From: Solidesulfovibrio magneticus
GTDB taxonomy: Bacteria; Desulfobacterota; Desulfovibrionia; Desulfovibrionales; Desulfovibrionaceae
NCBI GenBank assembly: GCA_002482565.1
Contig: DLGG01000038.1
Span: 1-64,000, forward strand
DNA: 64,000 nt
Direction of reading: 5' to 3'
Program-made: the position numbers and the translations under genes
Notes under the pieces: generated by a model
What the model saw: the letters and a program-made list of their open reading frames with translations, nothing else
What the model was told of the DNA's origin: nothing
Database searches by the model: none
In this document: positions 1 to 9,773 of the stretch, piece after piece
Position numbering within the stretch: position 1 is the first letter of the stretch
Layout: the number at the start of each line of letters is the position of its first letter

Positions 1-1
1 G

Positions 2-187
2 TTGGACCCGCAGGTCACTGGGGCCGTGGACGCGGTGCTCACCGTCGGCGCGGCCCCGGCCGGCGGTCCGGCCTCCACCGTGGCCGGCCTGTGCGGCGGC
101 AAGCGGCTGACCATTTTCCGCCAAGGCGCGACGCCGTTATCCGTCCTGGAGGCGGCCGGCTACCTGCCCGTTGTCTTCACGAGCTGA
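2..187 (+). CDS. L-threonylcarbamoyladenylate synthase, C-terminal end (partial)
   Basis: Only the last 61 codons lie in the window; the reading frame is open to the left edge, so the TTG at the first position is not a real start. The segment with GGPASTVAGL followed by LTIFRQGATP matches the end of the YrdC/Sua5 fold, where an S/P-S-T-V-V motif and an R-x-G-A motif close the nucleotide-binding cleft. The family makes threonylcarbamoyl-AMP from threonine, bicarbonate and ATP for the t6A37 modification of ANN-decoding tRNAs in the cytoplasm. The stop overlaps the stop of the convergent glycosyltransferase gene by 28 bases. A YciO-type paralogue cannot be excluded from the tail alone. Confidence 0.7.
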   Translation: MDPQVTGAVDAVLTVGAAPAGGPASTVAGLCGGKRLTIFRQGATPLSVLEAAGYLPVVFTS

Positions 188-1128
188 CCCGGCTCTTGGC
201 CAGCAACAGGCGTTCTCCTCCCCAGGGCGACAAGCCGTTCCAAAATGGCCTCGTGGCCAATGCCCGCCAGACAGGGCAGGGGGCGCGGGCAGGCGGCGGC
301 GAAATCGCCGGACGTCATGGCCGTGCACGGCGCGCAGGCCATCCCCGCCGTCACGACGTCCAGGCCGTCCGGCCCCCACTGGCGGGGCGAGGTGGGGCCG
401 AAGACCGCCACCCCCGGCACGCCGTGCAGTCCGGCCAGATGCAAGGGGCCGCAGTCCGGCCCAACCACCGCCCGGGCCGCGCGCAGCAGCCGCGACAAAT
501 CCTCCACCGTCTCCGGCATGACGATGCCGCTTCCGGCCGGGGCAAGCCCCCGTTCCAGCTCCGCCGGCCCAAGAACGTAGACAGGACGCAGCCTCCGTTC
601 GACCAGCCCCCCCGCCAAGGCGGCCAGCCGGTCCAGGGGCCAGCATTTGTCCGGGTGGCCGGCTCCGGGAAACAACAACACGTCGTCGCTGGTCGGGGCA
701 TGGCCGCCGAAAAAGTCTTGGAAGGTCTCGCGCCAGTCCTCGGCCCAGGGGATGCCGTGGGCTTCCAGGGCCTTGCGGTAGAGCGCCCGGGGACTCTCCA
801 GGCTGCCCGGCACGACGCCCGGCAGGAACAGGAAACGGTCGCTTGCCGGCAGCTCCGGCCGCACAGCCAACCCCGGGCGGACCACCAGGGTCTCGGCCAA
901 CGCCTCGGGCCAGACGGCGGCGGCGAAGCGGGCGTCGAGGGTTCGACGCAGTTCGGGCGTGCAGGGCGCGGCCAGGGGGGCGAGGTAGCCGGCCAGGGAC
1001 GGACGCACGGCAGCAAAGGCCGCAACACCTGGAAAATGGCGGATCACCGACAGAAAAACCGGCCAAGCCAGGAAAAAATCGCCAAGGGCTCCGGCATGTT
1101 CCAAAACGATCTTGTCAGGGGGGTTCAT
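160..1128 (-). CDS. Glycosyltransferase family 9 (heptosyltransferase-like)
   Basis: A 322-residue protein of GT9 size. The N-terminus has LEHAGALGDFFLAWPVF, the usual GT9 start where a Gly-Asp pair lies near the acceptor site. The C-terminal half carries LLFPGAGHPDKCWPLDRLAAL and then GPDCGPLHLAGLHGVPGVAV, the donor-binding motif of ADP-heptose:LPS heptosyltransferases. It probably adds a sugar (heptose or similar) to lipopolysaccharide core at the inner face of the cytoplasmic membrane. Exact donor and acceptor cannot be told. The start follows a short upstream region shared with the divergent Nudix gene. The 3' end overlaps the threonylcarbamoyl-AMP synthase gene tail to tail. Confidence 0.82.
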   Translation of the reverse strand: MNPPDKIVLEHAGALGDFFLAWPVFLSVIRHFPGVAAFAAVRPSLAGYLAPLAAPCTPELRRTLDARFAAAVWPEALAETLVVRPGLAVRPELPASDRFLFLPGVVPGSLESPRALYRKALEAHGIPWAEDWRETFQDFFGGHAPTSDDVLLFPGAGHPDKCWPLDRLAALAGGLVERRLRPVYVLGPAELERGLAPAGSGIVMPETVEDLSRLLRAARAVVGPDCGPLHLAGLHGVPGVAVFGPTSPRQWGPDGLDVVTAGMACAPCTAMTSGDFAAACPRPLPCLAGIGHEAILERLVALGRRTPVAGQEPGQLVKTTGR

Positions 1129-1244
1129 TTCGCGTACCCTTGGGAATAGAAAAAGCCGTATCTTTATAGTTGGTTGAGACTTTTTCGGGAAACCGGGCCG
1201 AAAAGCCCGCCGACAGCCGCCGCGCCCGTCTGGAGCATGCGACC

Positions 1245-1706
1245 ATGGCCCTCGTCAAACCCTGCCCGCAATGCGGCCACTCCATCGTCCATTACCGCAA
1301 TCCCGTGCCCACGGTGGACACGCTTATTCATCTGCCCGGACGCGGCGTGGTGCTCATCGAACGCTTAAACGAACCTTACGGCTGGGCCCTGCCCGGCGGG
1401 TTCGTGGACTACGGCGAATCGGCCGAGGCCGCCGCCATCCGCGAGGCCAAGGAAGAAACCGGGCTTACCGTGGAGCTGACGAGCCTTCTTGGCGTCTATT
1501 CCCACCCCTCGCGCGACCCCAGACAGCATACCTTAAGCGTCGTCTACATCGCCCAGGCCCTGGACCCCGACGAACTGGCCGCCGGCGACGACGCCAAGAA
1601 CCTGTCCGTTTTTCCCGTGGGGCAGTGGCCCAAGCCCTTGTGCTTCGACCATGAGCGGATTTTAAATGACTATGCCACGCTTTTGAACCGGGTCAAACCG
1701 CTGTGA
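1245..1706 (+). CDS. Nudix hydrolase with N-terminal zinc-ribbon-like motif
   Basis: A 153-residue protein when read from the ATG preceded by TGGAGC; the frame is open further upstream but that stretch has no family similarity I can see. The N-terminus has a CPQCG half zinc ribbon. The Nudix box is complete: [20 protein letters not shown] continuing into ETGLTV, which fits GX5EX7REUXEEXGU. Such enzymes cleave nucleoside diphosphates linked to another moiety in a Mg-dependent reaction; proteins of this short type often act on ADP-ribose or oxidised nucleotides. The substrate is not readable from sequence. It is divergent from the GT9 gene and lies 161 bases before glgA. Confidence 0.85.
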   Translation: MALVKPCPQCGHSIVHYRNPVPTVDTLIHLPGRGVVLIERLNEPYGWALPGGFVDYGESAEAAAIREAKEETGLTVELTSLLGVYSHPSRDPRQHTLSVVYIAQALDPDELAAGDDAKNLSVFPVGQWPKPLCFDHERILNDYATLLNRVKPL

Positions 1707-1867
1707 AGCGGCCGACAATCAGACAAGGACGCGGCAAAGGACTTCCGCCGCGCTTTGTTGCCCCGAACGCCGCCCGGCGCGGTTGACGGGAGTAACGGAC
1801 CACATTTCCCCACGCCCGCGGAGGTCCGCCGCCCAGGGGAAGAGAACCGGCCCTGCCGAGGAGCGCG

Positions 1868-3325
1868 ATGAAGTTTCATCACAAGGTCCTCTTTGTCGCT
1901 TCGGAAATGTATCCCTTCTCCAAGACCGGCGGTCTCGGGGACGTCATGGGCGCGCTGCCCAAGGAACTCAAGCGTCAGGGCGTCAACGTCGCCCTGATCG
2001 CGCCCTACTACGGCCGCCTCAACCACGGCGACCATCAGTTGCGACTGATCTATTCCAAATGCCGCGTCGGCTACCCCTGGGCGCCGATTACCGCCGACAT
2101 CTACACCGCCACCTGCGACGACGTGCCGGTCTATTTCGTCCAGCGCGGCGAATACTTCGACCGCCGTTTTTATTACAACACCCACGACGGCGACTATTTC
2201 GACAACTGCGAGCGCTTCATTTTCTTCTGCCGGGCCACCATGGCCTGGGCCAGCCGACTGGACGGCGCGCCGGCCATCGTCCACGCCCACGACTGGCAGG
2301 CCGCCCTGGTGCCGGCCTACCTGCACTTCCTGCGCCCGGCAGCACCCTTTTGGCGCAACACCAAAACCGTCATGACCATCCACAACCTGGCCTTCCAGGG
2401 CCGGTTCGCTTCGCGGCTGTTCTTCGACTCCGGCTTGCCCAAGGAGGCCTGGGGCATGGACGGCGCGGAATTCTGGGGCGACTTCAACCTGCTCAAGGCC
2501 GGTCTGGCCTATTCCGACATCATCACGGCCGTGAGCCCCACCTACGCCCTGGAGATCCTCTCGCCCCAGTTCGGCTGCGGCCTGGAAGGCATCCTGACCA
2601 AGCGCGCCTCGCAACTGCGCGGCATCCTAAACGGCGCGGACTACACCGTCTGGGATCCGATAAACGACCGCCACCTGCCAAGCGCCTACAGCCCCGACGA
2701 CCTCTCGGGCAAGGCCGTGTGCAAGCGCAACCTCGTGGCCGAGCTGGGCCTTGACCGCCGGTTTCTCAAGCGGCCCATCCTGGGCTTTATCGGCCGCATC
2801 CGCGACCAGAAGGGCATTGATCTCTTGATCGACATCATGGGCCGCGTCATGGAAAAGGACGCCGCCGTGGTGGTCCTTGGCGAAGGCAGCCTCGACTACG
2901 AAGCCGTGCTGCTGGACATGATGGAGAACTACCCCGGCCGGCTGGCCGTGCGTGTCGGCTACACCGAAGACCTGGCCCACCGCATCCAGGCCGGCTCGGA
3001 CATCTTCCTCATGCCCTCGCGCTACGAGCCCTGCGGCCTGACCCAGATGTACGCCCTGCGGTTCGGCACGCCGCCCGTGGCCACGGCCGTGGGCGGGCTG
3101 CGCGACACCATCGTGCCCTGGCCCGATCCCGAAGCCACGGGATTCACCTTCTCCGAACCCGACCCCGAACTCTTCTACCGGGCCATCCTCGACGCCCTGG
3201 AGCTCTGGGACCGCCCCGAAGCCTGGAAGGCCATGGTCGTGCGGGCCATGCGGGCCGATTATTCCTGGGAAAAGGCGGCCAAGAACTACATCAATCTCTA
3301 CCGGGAGCTTGGGGCCGACATCTGA
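1868..3325 (+). CDS. glgA: Glycogen synthase (ADP-glucose type, GT5)
   Basis: A 485-residue protein, the usual length for bacterial GlgA. Near the N-terminus it has [20 protein letters not shown], in which K-T-G-G-L binds ADP-glucose. The C-terminal GT-B half holds [14 protein letters not shown] and the E-x7-E-like region [19 protein letters not shown]. It transfers glucose from ADP-glucose to the non-reducing end of alpha-1,4-glucan in the cytoplasm. A GAGGAG ribosome site lies just before the ATG. The branching-enzyme gene follows on the same strand after about 180 bases, so the pair forms a glycogen synthesis unit. No glgC or glgP is in the window. Confidence 0.96.
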   Translation: MKFHHKVLFVASEMYPFSKTGGLGDVMGALPKELKRQGVNVALIAPYYGRLNHGDHQLRLIYSKCRVGYPWAPITADIYTATCDDVPVYFVQRGEYFDRRFYYNTHDGDYFDNCERFIFFCRATMAWASRLDGAPAIVHAHDWQAALVPAYLHFLRPAAPFWRNTKTVMTIHNLAFQGRFASRLFFDSGLPKEAWGMDGAEFWGDFNLLKAGLAYSDIITAVSPTYALEILSPQFGCGLEGILTKRASQLRGILNGADYTVWDPINDRHLPSAYSPDDLSGKAVCKRNLVAELGLDRRFLKRPILGFIGRIRDQKGIDLLIDIMGRVMEKDAAVVVLGEGSLDYEAVLLDMMENYPGRLAVRVGYTEDLAHRIQAGSDIFLMPSRYEPCGLTQMYALRFGTPPVATAVGGLRDTIVPWPDPEATGFTFSEPDPELFYRAILDALELWDRPEAWKAMVVRAMRADYSWEKAAKNYINLYRELGADI

Positions 3326-3506
3326 GCCGTTGCGAGATTGACGCGGCATCGCCGTCGCCTCGGCCTTACGGCGCGACGCGAATACCTTGAGTTTTTTACC
3401 GCCTTGCTCGTCAACGGCGCTGACGCGCCTTCGAGAAGGCGACACCCGATCCGACGCGCCGGGACCGTCTGGACCAAGGGCCATCCCGCCCGCCAAAGGA
3501 GTTCCC

Positions 3507-5438
3507 ATGCCCACTGCCCTTGCCTCCTCCGTTTCGCCCTGCCTGCCCGTGGCCCTGGGCGAACTCGACATCTTCCTCTTCGGCCAGGGCAAGCACTGGG
3601 ACCTCTACCGGCTCCTGGGCGCGCATCCCTACGATGGGCCGGGCGGACCGGGCTACCGGTTCGCCGTCTGGGCTCCCAACGCCAGGGCCGTGTCGGTTGT
3701 CAGCGACGCAAACGGTTGGACCCCCGGCCTGCAATCCCTGCATCCCGTGGCCGCCTCGGGCATATGGGCCGGCTACATCCCGGGTTTCGAGAGAGGTTGG
3801 CTCTACAAATTTTCCGTCACCCAGCAAGACGGCGCGGTGGTGGAAAAGGCCGATCCCTTCGCCTTTTGCACCGAGATGCGCCCCGGCGTGGCCGCCCGGG
3901 CCTGGGACTTGGACAGCTATGTCTGGAACGACGGGGCCTGGATGGAGCAGCGTCGGGAACGGGGCTTGCCGTTGACCGATCCTGTCGCCATCTATGAAGT
4001 GCATGCCGGCTCCTGGCGCTGGAAAACCGCCGAATACGGCTCGTTTTATTCCTACCGCGACCTGGCCGAGACCTTGGTGCCCTACGTACGCGACCTGGGT
4101 TTCACCCACATCGAATTCATGCCCCTGGCCGAACATCCCCTGGACGAGTCCTGGGGCTATCAGGTCGGCCACTATTTTTCCCCGACCTCGCGCTTCGGCA
4201 CGCCCGAGGACCTGCGCTACCTGATCGACGTCTGCCACCAAAACGGCATCGGCGTCATCCTCGACTGGGTGCCGGCCCATTTTCCCAAGGACGCCTGGAG
4301 CCTGGGCCGCTTCGACGGCACCGGGCTTTTCGAGCACGAAGACCCGCGTCAGGGCGAGCACCCGGACTGGGGCACCTACGTCTTCAATTTCGAGCGCCAC
4401 GAGGTCAAAAACTTCCTTTTGGCCAACGCCCTGTACTGGTTCAAGGAATTCCATCTCGACGGCCTGCGCATCGACGCCGTGGCCAGCATGCTCTACCTCG
4501 ACTACTCGCGCCGGGAAGGGCAGTGGATTCCCAACAAGTACGGCGGCAAGGAAAACATCGCGGCCATTGAGATGCTGCGCGAACTTAACGTCGTGGTCCA
4601 CGAACATTTTCCCGGCGCGGCCATGATCGCCGAGGAGTCCACCTCCTGGGCCGGCGTGTCGCGGCCGGTCTACACCGGGGGCCTGGGGTTCACCTTCAAG
4701 TGGAACATGGGCTGGATGAACGACACCCTGAGCTATTTCGCCAAGGACCCCATCTACCGGGGCTACCACCAAAATCAGCTCACCTTTTCCATGCTCTACG
4801 CCTTCCACGAGAACTTCATACTGCCCTTGTCCCACGACGAGGTCACCCACGGCAAAGGCGCGCTCATCTCCAAGATGCCCGGGGACCAATGGCAGCAAAT
4901 GGCGAACCTGCGCCTGTTTCTGGCCTACATGTGGGCCCATCCGGGCAAGAAGCTCCTGTTCATGGGCTGCGAATTCGGCCAGTGGAAGGAATGGAACTCC
5001 CGGGAGCCGCTGGATTGGGCGCTGATGGATTTCCCCAACCATCAAGGCGCGGCGGAGCTGGTGCGGGCGCTCAATGCCCTGCACAAGGCCTATCCGGCCA
5101 TGCACGACCGCGACAACGACTGGACAGGATTCGAGTGGGTGGATCTGTCCGATTACGCCGCCTCGGTCATCACCTTCCTGCGCAAGGCCCCGGACGGGTC
5201 GCCGGTCTTGTGGGCGTTTAACTTCACGCCCATCGTGCGCGAGAACTACGCCGTGGGTTGCCGCATCCCCGGCTTCTGGCGCGAGATATTCAATTCCGAC
5301 GCCGCGCTTTTCGGCGGCGGCAACATCGGCAACGGCGGCGGCGTCATGGCCCGGCCGGCCGCCTACGGCGATTGGCCCGAGTACCTCTCCCTGACCCTGC
5401 CGCCCCTGGCCGCCGTGGCCTTGACCCCCGAAGGGTAG
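3507..5438 (+). CDS. glgB: 1,4-alpha-glucan branching enzyme (GH13)
   Basis: A 643-residue protein from the ATG that follows AAAGGAG at a 6-base spacing; the frame is open upstream but the ribosome site decides this start. Order: N-terminal CBM48-like domain (about 35-130, RFAVWAPNARAVSVV), the GH13 barrel, then a C-terminal all-beta domain. The four GH13 regions are present: DWVPAHFP, GLRIDAVAS with nucleophile Asp323, MIAEEST with acid/base Glu376, and LSHDEVTHGK with Asp444. It cuts alpha-1,4-glucan and rejoins the piece by an alpha-1,6 link. It acts with GlgA, encoded just upstream. All catalytic residues are intact. Confidence 0.96.
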   Translation: MPTALASSVSPCLPVALGELDIFLFGQGKHWDLYRLLGAHPYDGPGGPGYRFAVWAPNARAVSVVSDANGWTPGLQSLHPVAASGIWAGYIPGFERGWLYKFSVTQQDGAVVEKADPFAFCTEMRPGVAARAWDLDSYVWNDGAWMEQRRERGLPLTDPVAIYEVHAGSWRWKTAEYGSFYSYRDLAETLVPYVRDLGFTHIEFMPLAEHPLDESWGYQVGHYFSPTSRFGTPEDLRYLIDVCHQNGIGVILDWVPAHFPKDAWSLGRFDGTGLFEHEDPRQGEHPDWGTYVFNFERHEVKNFLLANALYWFKEFHLDGLRIDAVASMLYLDYSRREGQWIPNKYGGKENIAAIEMLRELNVVVHEHFPGAAMIAEESTSWAGVSRPVYTGGLGFTFKWNMGWMNDTLSYFAKDPIYRGYHQNQLTFSMLYAFHENFILPLSHDEVTHGKGALISKMPGDQWQQMANLRLFLAYMWAHPGKKLLFMGCEFGQWKEWNSREPLDWALMDFPNHQGAAELVRALNALHKAYPAMHDRDNDWTGFEWVDLSDYAASVITFLRKAPDGSPVLWAFNFTPIVRENYAVGCRIPGFWREIFNSDAALFGGGNIGNGGGVMARPAAYGDWPEYLSLTLPPLAAVALTPEG

Positions 5439-5456
5439 GCGGACAGCGCGACGTTT

Positions 5457-5482
5457 CCTCCCCAAGCCCCTGCTTGGGGAGG
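5457..5482 (+). terminator. Hairpin after glgB
   Basis: Perfect 11-base inverted repeat (CCTCCCCAAGC / GCTTGGGGAGG) with a 4-base loop, 18 bases after the glgB stop and before pdxA. No T-run follows, so it is either a weak intrinsic terminator or an RNA-stabilising 3' hairpin. Confidence 0.55.
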
Positions 5483-5601
5483 CTGTTGGCCAGACGGGGA
5501 CATGGGCATATCGGGTCAGGGTTCTGCCGGAATTTGAAGAGGTTGCGGCAGGCAAAAGAGTCGGCTAGGCTGCGAAAAACGCCCAGCAGGACGGAAGCCC
5601 A

Positions 5602-6612
5602 ATGACTGCCCAATCCCCTTTGAAAAAACCAATCCTTCTCACCCTCGGCGACGCTAATGGCCTTGGGCCGGAACTGGCCTGCCGGCTGCTCGGCGGCCCG
5701 GACGCGCCGAAAAGCGACCGTCCGGTGGCGCTTGTTGGCCCGGAAACGGCCCTGGCCTGGCACGCAGGTCACCTGGGACTGGCCCGGTTCTGGACGCGCC
5801 TGCCTGACTACGACGCCGTGGCCGAGGCTGCACCCGGGATTTATCTGCTGGAGCCTGAGGGCTTGGCCGGGCTGCCGTTGTCCCCTGGCCAGGAGACGCC
5901 TGAAGGCGGGCGGGCCGCCGGCGAGAGCCTGGAACTGGCCCTGGCCGTCCTGGCCGCCCATCCTGACTGGGGACTGGTCACCGGCCCGCTGTCCAAAGCG
6001 GCGCTCAACGCCGCCGGCTTCGCTTTCCCGGGGCATACCGAATTTCTGGCCGAACGTTCGGGCGTGGGGCGTGGCGGGGTGTGCATGCACTTGTGCGGCC
6101 CGGTGCTGCGGGTGAGCCTGGTCACCACCCATCCGCCCCTGGCCAAGGTGCCGTCGCTGGTCACCTACGACCGGGTGGCCCGCTGCCTGGCCCTGACCTG
6201 GGACTACGTCACGCGCCTGGGCGTAGCGAACAAGCCCATTGCCGTGTGCGGCCTCAATCCCCATGCCGGGGAGGGGGGCCTTTTAGGCCAGGAGGACGAA
6301 GCGGTGGTGCGTCCGGCCGTGGAAGCGGCCCGGGCCAAGGGCATCGCGGCCGTGGGGCCGCTGCCGGCGGACACGCTGTTTTACCGGGCGGCCCAGGGCG
6401 AATTTTCCGCCATCCTGGCCATGTACCACGACCAGGGGTTGCCGCCGCTGAAGCTTTTGCACTTCAAGGACACGGTCAACGTGACCCTTGGCCTGCCCTT
6501 TGTGCGCACCTCCGTGGGGCACGGCACAGGCTTTGAGCTTGTCGGCACGGGCAAGGCGGCCGTAAGCAGCCTGGCCGCCGCCTTGGATCTGGCCAAGCGT
6601 CTGGTCGGCTGA
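5602..6612 (+). CDS. pdxA: 4-hydroxythreonine-4-phosphate dehydrogenase
   Basis: A 336-residue protein of normal PdxA length. It opens with LLTLGDANGLGPELACRLL, the family's nucleotide-site start (usually GDPxGIGPE; here GDANGLGPE). The three metal-binding histidines are in FPGHTEFLAE, GLNPHAGE and AMYHDQGLPPLK, and the C-terminus carries VGHGTGFELVGTGKA. The enzyme oxidises 4-phosphohydroxy-L-threonine with NAD in the DXP-dependent pyridoxal phosphate pathway. It lies between glgB and an alginate-lyase-like gene; no other pdx gene is near, so the neighbourhood does not add to the functional call. The Asp-Ala-Asn departure in the first motif is worth noting but the metal ligands are intact. 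Confidence 0.92.
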   Translation: MTAQSPLKKPILLTLGDANGLGPELACRLLGGPDAPKSDRPVALVGPETALAWHAGHLGLARFWTRLPDYDAVAEAAPGIYLLEPEGLAGLPLSPGQETPEGGRAAGESLELALAVLAAHPDWGLVTGPLSKAALNAAGFAFPGHTEFLAERSGVGRGGVCMHLCGPVLRVSLVTTHPPLAKVPSLVTYDRVARCLALTWDYVTRLGVANKPIAVCGLNPHAGEGGLLGQEDEAVVRPAVEAARAKGIAAVGPLPADTLFYRAAQGEFSAILAMYHDQGLPPLKLLHFKDTVNVTLGLPFVRTSVGHGTGFELVGTGKAAVSSLAAALDLAKRLVG

Positions 6613-6632
6613 TCCGCCAAGGAGTATTGCCA

Positions 6633-7865
6633 ATGCCTTTGACGCGTCTGCGCCCGGCCTGGCCGTTTCGGGCGGCCTGCCTTGCCGTTTTCGTTCTTTG
6701 CTGGCTGGCCATGGCCCAGGCCGCCCAACGGCCAGCGCTCCTTTTTGTGGCCGAAGCCGACTTGCAGCGGACCAAGGCGGCTCTGGCTGCCGGCGATCCC
6801 GCCCTGGCCCCGGCCCTGGGGCAGTTGCGCGAAGAATGCGCCGAGGCCATGGCCGTGGGCCGGCTCACGGTCACGGACAAAAAGCTCCCCTCGCCAAGCG
6901 CCGATCCCCGGGACTACGTGTCACGCGCCCCGTACTGGTGGCCCGATCCCGACAAGCCGGACGGGCTGCCGCCGATCCGCAAGGACGGCGAGGTCCACCC
7001 CGACGCCCAAAAAGGCGATGTGACCACCTTTGAAAAGCTGGCTGACGCCGTAGGAACCCTGGCTCTAGGTTATTATTTGACCGGCGAGGAGCAGTGGGCC
7101 GCCAAGGCGGCCGGGCTGCTGCGGGCCTTTTTCCTCGATCCGGCCACAGCCATGCGGCCCCATCTGCGCTACGGCCAGCTCGTGCCGGGCCAGACCGAAG
7201 GGTCGGGCTTTGGCCTCATCGACTTGCGCCGGCTGCCTGAAGTGTGCGACGCGGCCAGTCTGCTCGTCGGCTCGCCGGCCTGGAGCGCAAAGGACATGGA
7301 CGGCTTGCGGGCCTGGATGCAGGCCTATCTGGATTGGCTGCTGGCCAGTCCCCAGGGCCGGCAGGCCCGGGAAGCGGCCAACAACCACGGGACCTGGCAT
7401 GATGTGCAAGCAGCGGGGCTGGCGTTATTTTGCGGCAAAAACGAGTTGGCCCGGGAGGTCCTGGCCCGATTCCCCGCCCGGTTGGCCGCCCAGGTACGGC
7501 CGGACGGAGAGCAACCCCTGGAACTGGCCCGGACACGGTCACTCAGTTATAGCTTGAGCAATCTGGAGGGGCTGTTTCGGCTCATGCAGCTCGGCGACCG
7601 GCTGGGACTCGATCTCTGGGCGCTGACGCCGCCGGACGCGGGTACGCCGCGCAAGGCGCTGGATTATCTCCTGCCCTACCTCGGAGACCGCGCGCCCTGG
7701 CCGGGCCAGCAGATCACGCCCGTGGGCCACAATCAGGGCATCGCCCTGATGCTGCGGCTGGCCTCCGTCCGGTATTCGCCGACGTATGATGCCGACTTGG
7801 CCGCCGTCTTCGGAAAAAAAGCCGCCAAGCGGTGCATCTGGCTCCTGTACCCGCCCGGTCAATGA
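6633..7865 (+). CDS. Secreted alginate-lyase family protein (PL5-like)
   Basis: A 410-residue protein from the ATG that has AAGGAG 8 bases upstream. The first 32 residues form a signal peptide with a long hydrophobic stretch ending at AMAQAAQ, so it should act in the periplasm or outside the cell. The mature part matches the alpha/alpha-toroid alginate lyase domain: YWWPDP near the start, then NNHGTWHDVQ, where the Asn-His pair belongs to the active site, and a later VGHNQGIALM. The family breaks uronate-containing polysaccharides by beta-elimination. The natural substrate here is unknown; an exported uronan or an exopolysaccharide remodelled during secretion are both possible. Only 20 bases separate it from pdxA. 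Confidence 0.8.
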   Translation: MPLTRLRPAWPFRAACLAVFVLCWLAMAQAAQRPALLFVAEADLQRTKAALAAGDPALAPALGQLREECAEAMAVGRLTVTDKKLPSPSADPRDYVSRAPYWWPDPDKPDGLPPIRKDGEVHPDAQKGDVTTFEKLADAVGTLALGYYLTGEEQWAAKAAGLLRAFFLDPATAMRPHLRYGQLVPGQTEGSGFGLIDLRRLPEVCDAASLLVGSPAWSAKDMDGLRAWMQAYLDWLLASPQGRQAREAANNHGTWHDVQAAGLALFCGKNELAREVLARFPARLAAQVRPDGEQPLELARTRSLSYSLSNLEGLFRLMQLGDRLGLDLWALTPPDAGTPRKALDYLLPYLGDRAPWPGQQITPVGHNQGIALMLRLASVRYSPTYDADLAAVFGKKAAKRCIWLLYPPGQ

Positions 7866-7866
7866 T

Positions 7867-7889
7867 GCCGGGGGCCTCAGGCCCCCGGC
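7867..7889. terminator. Bidirectional hairpin between convergent genes
   Basis: A perfect palindrome of 11-base arms (GCCGGGGGCCT / AGGCCCCCGGC) directly after the alginate-lyase-like stop and 40 bases from the pgi stop on the other strand. No T-run on either side. Its place between converging genes suggests shared termination. Confidence 0.55.
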
Positions 7890-7928
7890 CACCGGAGGCG
7901 TCGCTTTGCTGCGACACGGGGCGCGGCA

Positions 7929-9578
7929 CTAGTCGCCCAGCCGCAATTCCTTGTAGTAATTGACCAGGCCGTTGGTGGAACAGTCGTGGGACGCAACCGG
8001 CGCGTCGTTCTCCAACTCCTTGAGGATGGTCCCGGCCAGCACTTTGCCGAGTTCCACGCCCATCTGGTCGTAGGAGTTGATGTCCCAGATGGTTCCCTGG
8101 ACAAAGATCTTGTGCTCATAGAGCGCGATCAGCGTGCCCAGGGTCTTGGGATCCAAGACACGATACAGGAACGAATTTGTCGGCCGGTTGCCGGTGAAGG
8201 ACTTTGCCTTGGACAAAAGCTCCAGTTGCGCCTCGGCCAGCCCCTTGCCGGCCAGCTCGGCCCGGGCTTCGTCCACGGTCTTGCCCTTCATGAGGGCCTC
8301 GGTCTGGGCGAAGAAATTGGACAAAAGCATGTCCTGATGCCGGCCCAGGGGCGTGCGGGTGACGGCGGCGGCCAGGAAATCGCAGGGGATGAGCTTACGG
8401 CCCTGGTGGATGAGCTGGTAAAAGGCATGCTGGCCGTTGGTGCCGGGCTCGCCCCAGATGATGGGGCCGGTGGTGTAGTCCACGAACCGGCCGTCGTTGG
8501 TGACGGACTTGCCGTTGCTCTCCATGTCGCCTTGCTGGAAATAGGCGGCGAACCGGGTCAGGTGCTGGTCATAGGGCAGGATGGCCTGGGTCTGCGCCCC
8601 GAAGTAATTGTTGTACCAAATGCCGAGCAGTCCCATGACCACCGGAATGTTGCGCTCCAGGGGCGCGGACCGGAAATGCTCGTCGGCGATAAACGCGCCT
8701 TCGAGCATGGCCTCGAAGTTGTCGAAGCCCACGGCCAGGGCGATGGACAGGCCAATGGCCGACCACAGGGAATAGCGCCCGCCCACCCAGTCCCAGAAGG
8801 CGAACATGTTGGCCGTGTCGATGCCGAAGGCGGCCACGGCCTCGGCGTTGGTGGACAGGGCCACGAAATGCTTGGCCACGGCCGCCTCGTCGCCGGCCTG
8901 GGCGACAAACCAGTCCCGGGCATCATGGGCGTTGGCCATGGTTTCCAGGGTGGTGAAGGTCTTGGAGGCGATGATGAAAAGGGTCGTCTCCGGGGAGACG
9001 CGCTTTAGCGTGTCCACCATATGCGCGCCGTCCACGTTGGAAACGAAATGCGACGTGATGCCCGGCACGGCGTAATGAGCCAGAGCCAGGCTCGCCATCT
9101 GCGGCCCCAGATCCGAGCCGCCGATGCCGATGTTGATCACGTCGGTGATGGCCTTGCCGCTATACCCCTTCCACTGGCCGGAATGGACGCGGCCGCAGAA
9201 AATGCGCATCTGGTTGAGCACTTTGTTGACGTCCGGCATGACGTCGTGGCCGTCCACCAGGATGGGCCGGTTGGCCCGGTTGCGCAGGGCCACGTGAAGC
9301 ACGGCCCGGTTTTCGGTGCGGTTGATTTTTTCGCCGGCAAACATGGCGTCTCGCCGGGCTTCCACCCCGGCTTGCCTGGCCAGATCGAACAGCAGGCCCA
9401 GGGTCTCGTTCGTGACCCGGTTCTTGGAATAATCGAACAGGATGTCGCCCAGGCGCAGGGAATAGTTGTCGAACCGGCTGGGGTCGGCGGCGAACAGGTC
9501 GCGCATGTGCAGGTCCTTCACGCGCTCATGGTGGGCAACGAGGGCGCTGTGGGCCGGATGCTCGGTGAGTTGGGCCAT
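7929..9578 (-). CDS. pgi: Glucose-6-phosphate isomerase
   Basis: A 549-residue protein matching the long bacterial PGI form. Both family signatures are present: the sugar-phosphate loop [31 protein letters not shown], and near the end [13 protein letters not shown]. The active-site Glu-Pro-Gly-Thr loop appears in [19 protein letters not shown] and the catalytic His is in that stretch. It interconverts glucose-6-phosphate and fructose-6-phosphate in the cytoplasm, linking gluconeogenesis to the glycogen genes at 1.9-5.4 kb. AAAGGAG sits 8 bases before the ATG. It is transcribed towards the alginate-lyase-like gene and away from the aldehyde oxidoreductase terminator. Confidence 0.97.
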   Translation of the reverse strand: MAQLTEHPAHSALVAHHERVKDLHMRDLFAADPSRFDNYSLRLGDILFDYSKNRVTNETLGLLFDLARQAGVEARRDAMFAGEKINRTENRAVLHVALRNRANRPILVDGHDVMPDVNKVLNQMRIFCGRVHSGQWKGYSGKAITDVINIGIGGSDLGPQMASLALAHYAVPGITSHFVSNVDGAHMVDTLKRVSPETTLFIIASKTFTTLETMANAHDARDWFVAQAGDEAAVAKHFVALSTNAEAVAAFGIDTANMFAFWDWVGGRYSLWSAIGLSIALAVGFDNFEAMLEGAFIADEHFRSAPLERNIPVVMGLLGIWYNNYFGAQTQAILPYDQHLTRFAAYFQQGDMESNGKSVTNDGRFVDYTTGPIIWGEPGTNGQHAFYQLIHQGRKLIPCDFLAAAVTRTPLGRHQDMLLSNFFAQTEALMKGKTVDEARAELAGKGLAEAQLELLSKAKSFTGNRPTNSFLYRVLDPKTLGTLIALYEHKIFVQGTIWDINSYDQMGVELGKVLAGTILKELENDAPVASHDCSTNGLVNYYKELRLGD

Positions 9579-9676
9579 GTCGGGTCTCCTTTGACCGTCG
9601 CGGGCTTGGGATCAAGGCCTTGGCCGGGGCGGGCACGGCCGGACGACGTTTCTGCCATAACACGCCGTTGTTGCGG

Positions 9677-9726
9677 AAAAAAGAATAAAATACGGCATCG
9701 GCCCCGGTTTGGGGCCGATGCCGTAT
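9677..9726 (-). terminator. Strong intrinsic terminator of the aldehyde oxidoreductase operon
   Basis: Perfect 16-base stem (ATACGGCATCGGCCCC at 9690-9705 and its complement at 9711-9726) with a 5-base loop. On the minus strand it is followed by TTTTATTCTTTTTT. It lies 47 bases after the stop of the aldehyde oxidoreductase gene. Confidence 0.93.
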
Positions 9727-9773
9727 GGCCTAGCATATCGCCGCGTCGATTGCACGGCGGGGATAGCGTTTTA

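Noticed and set aside
3411..5555. A 714-codon minus-strand open frame opposite glgB
   Set aside because: High GC leaves long shadow frames; the plus strand encodes all GH13 catalytic motifs.
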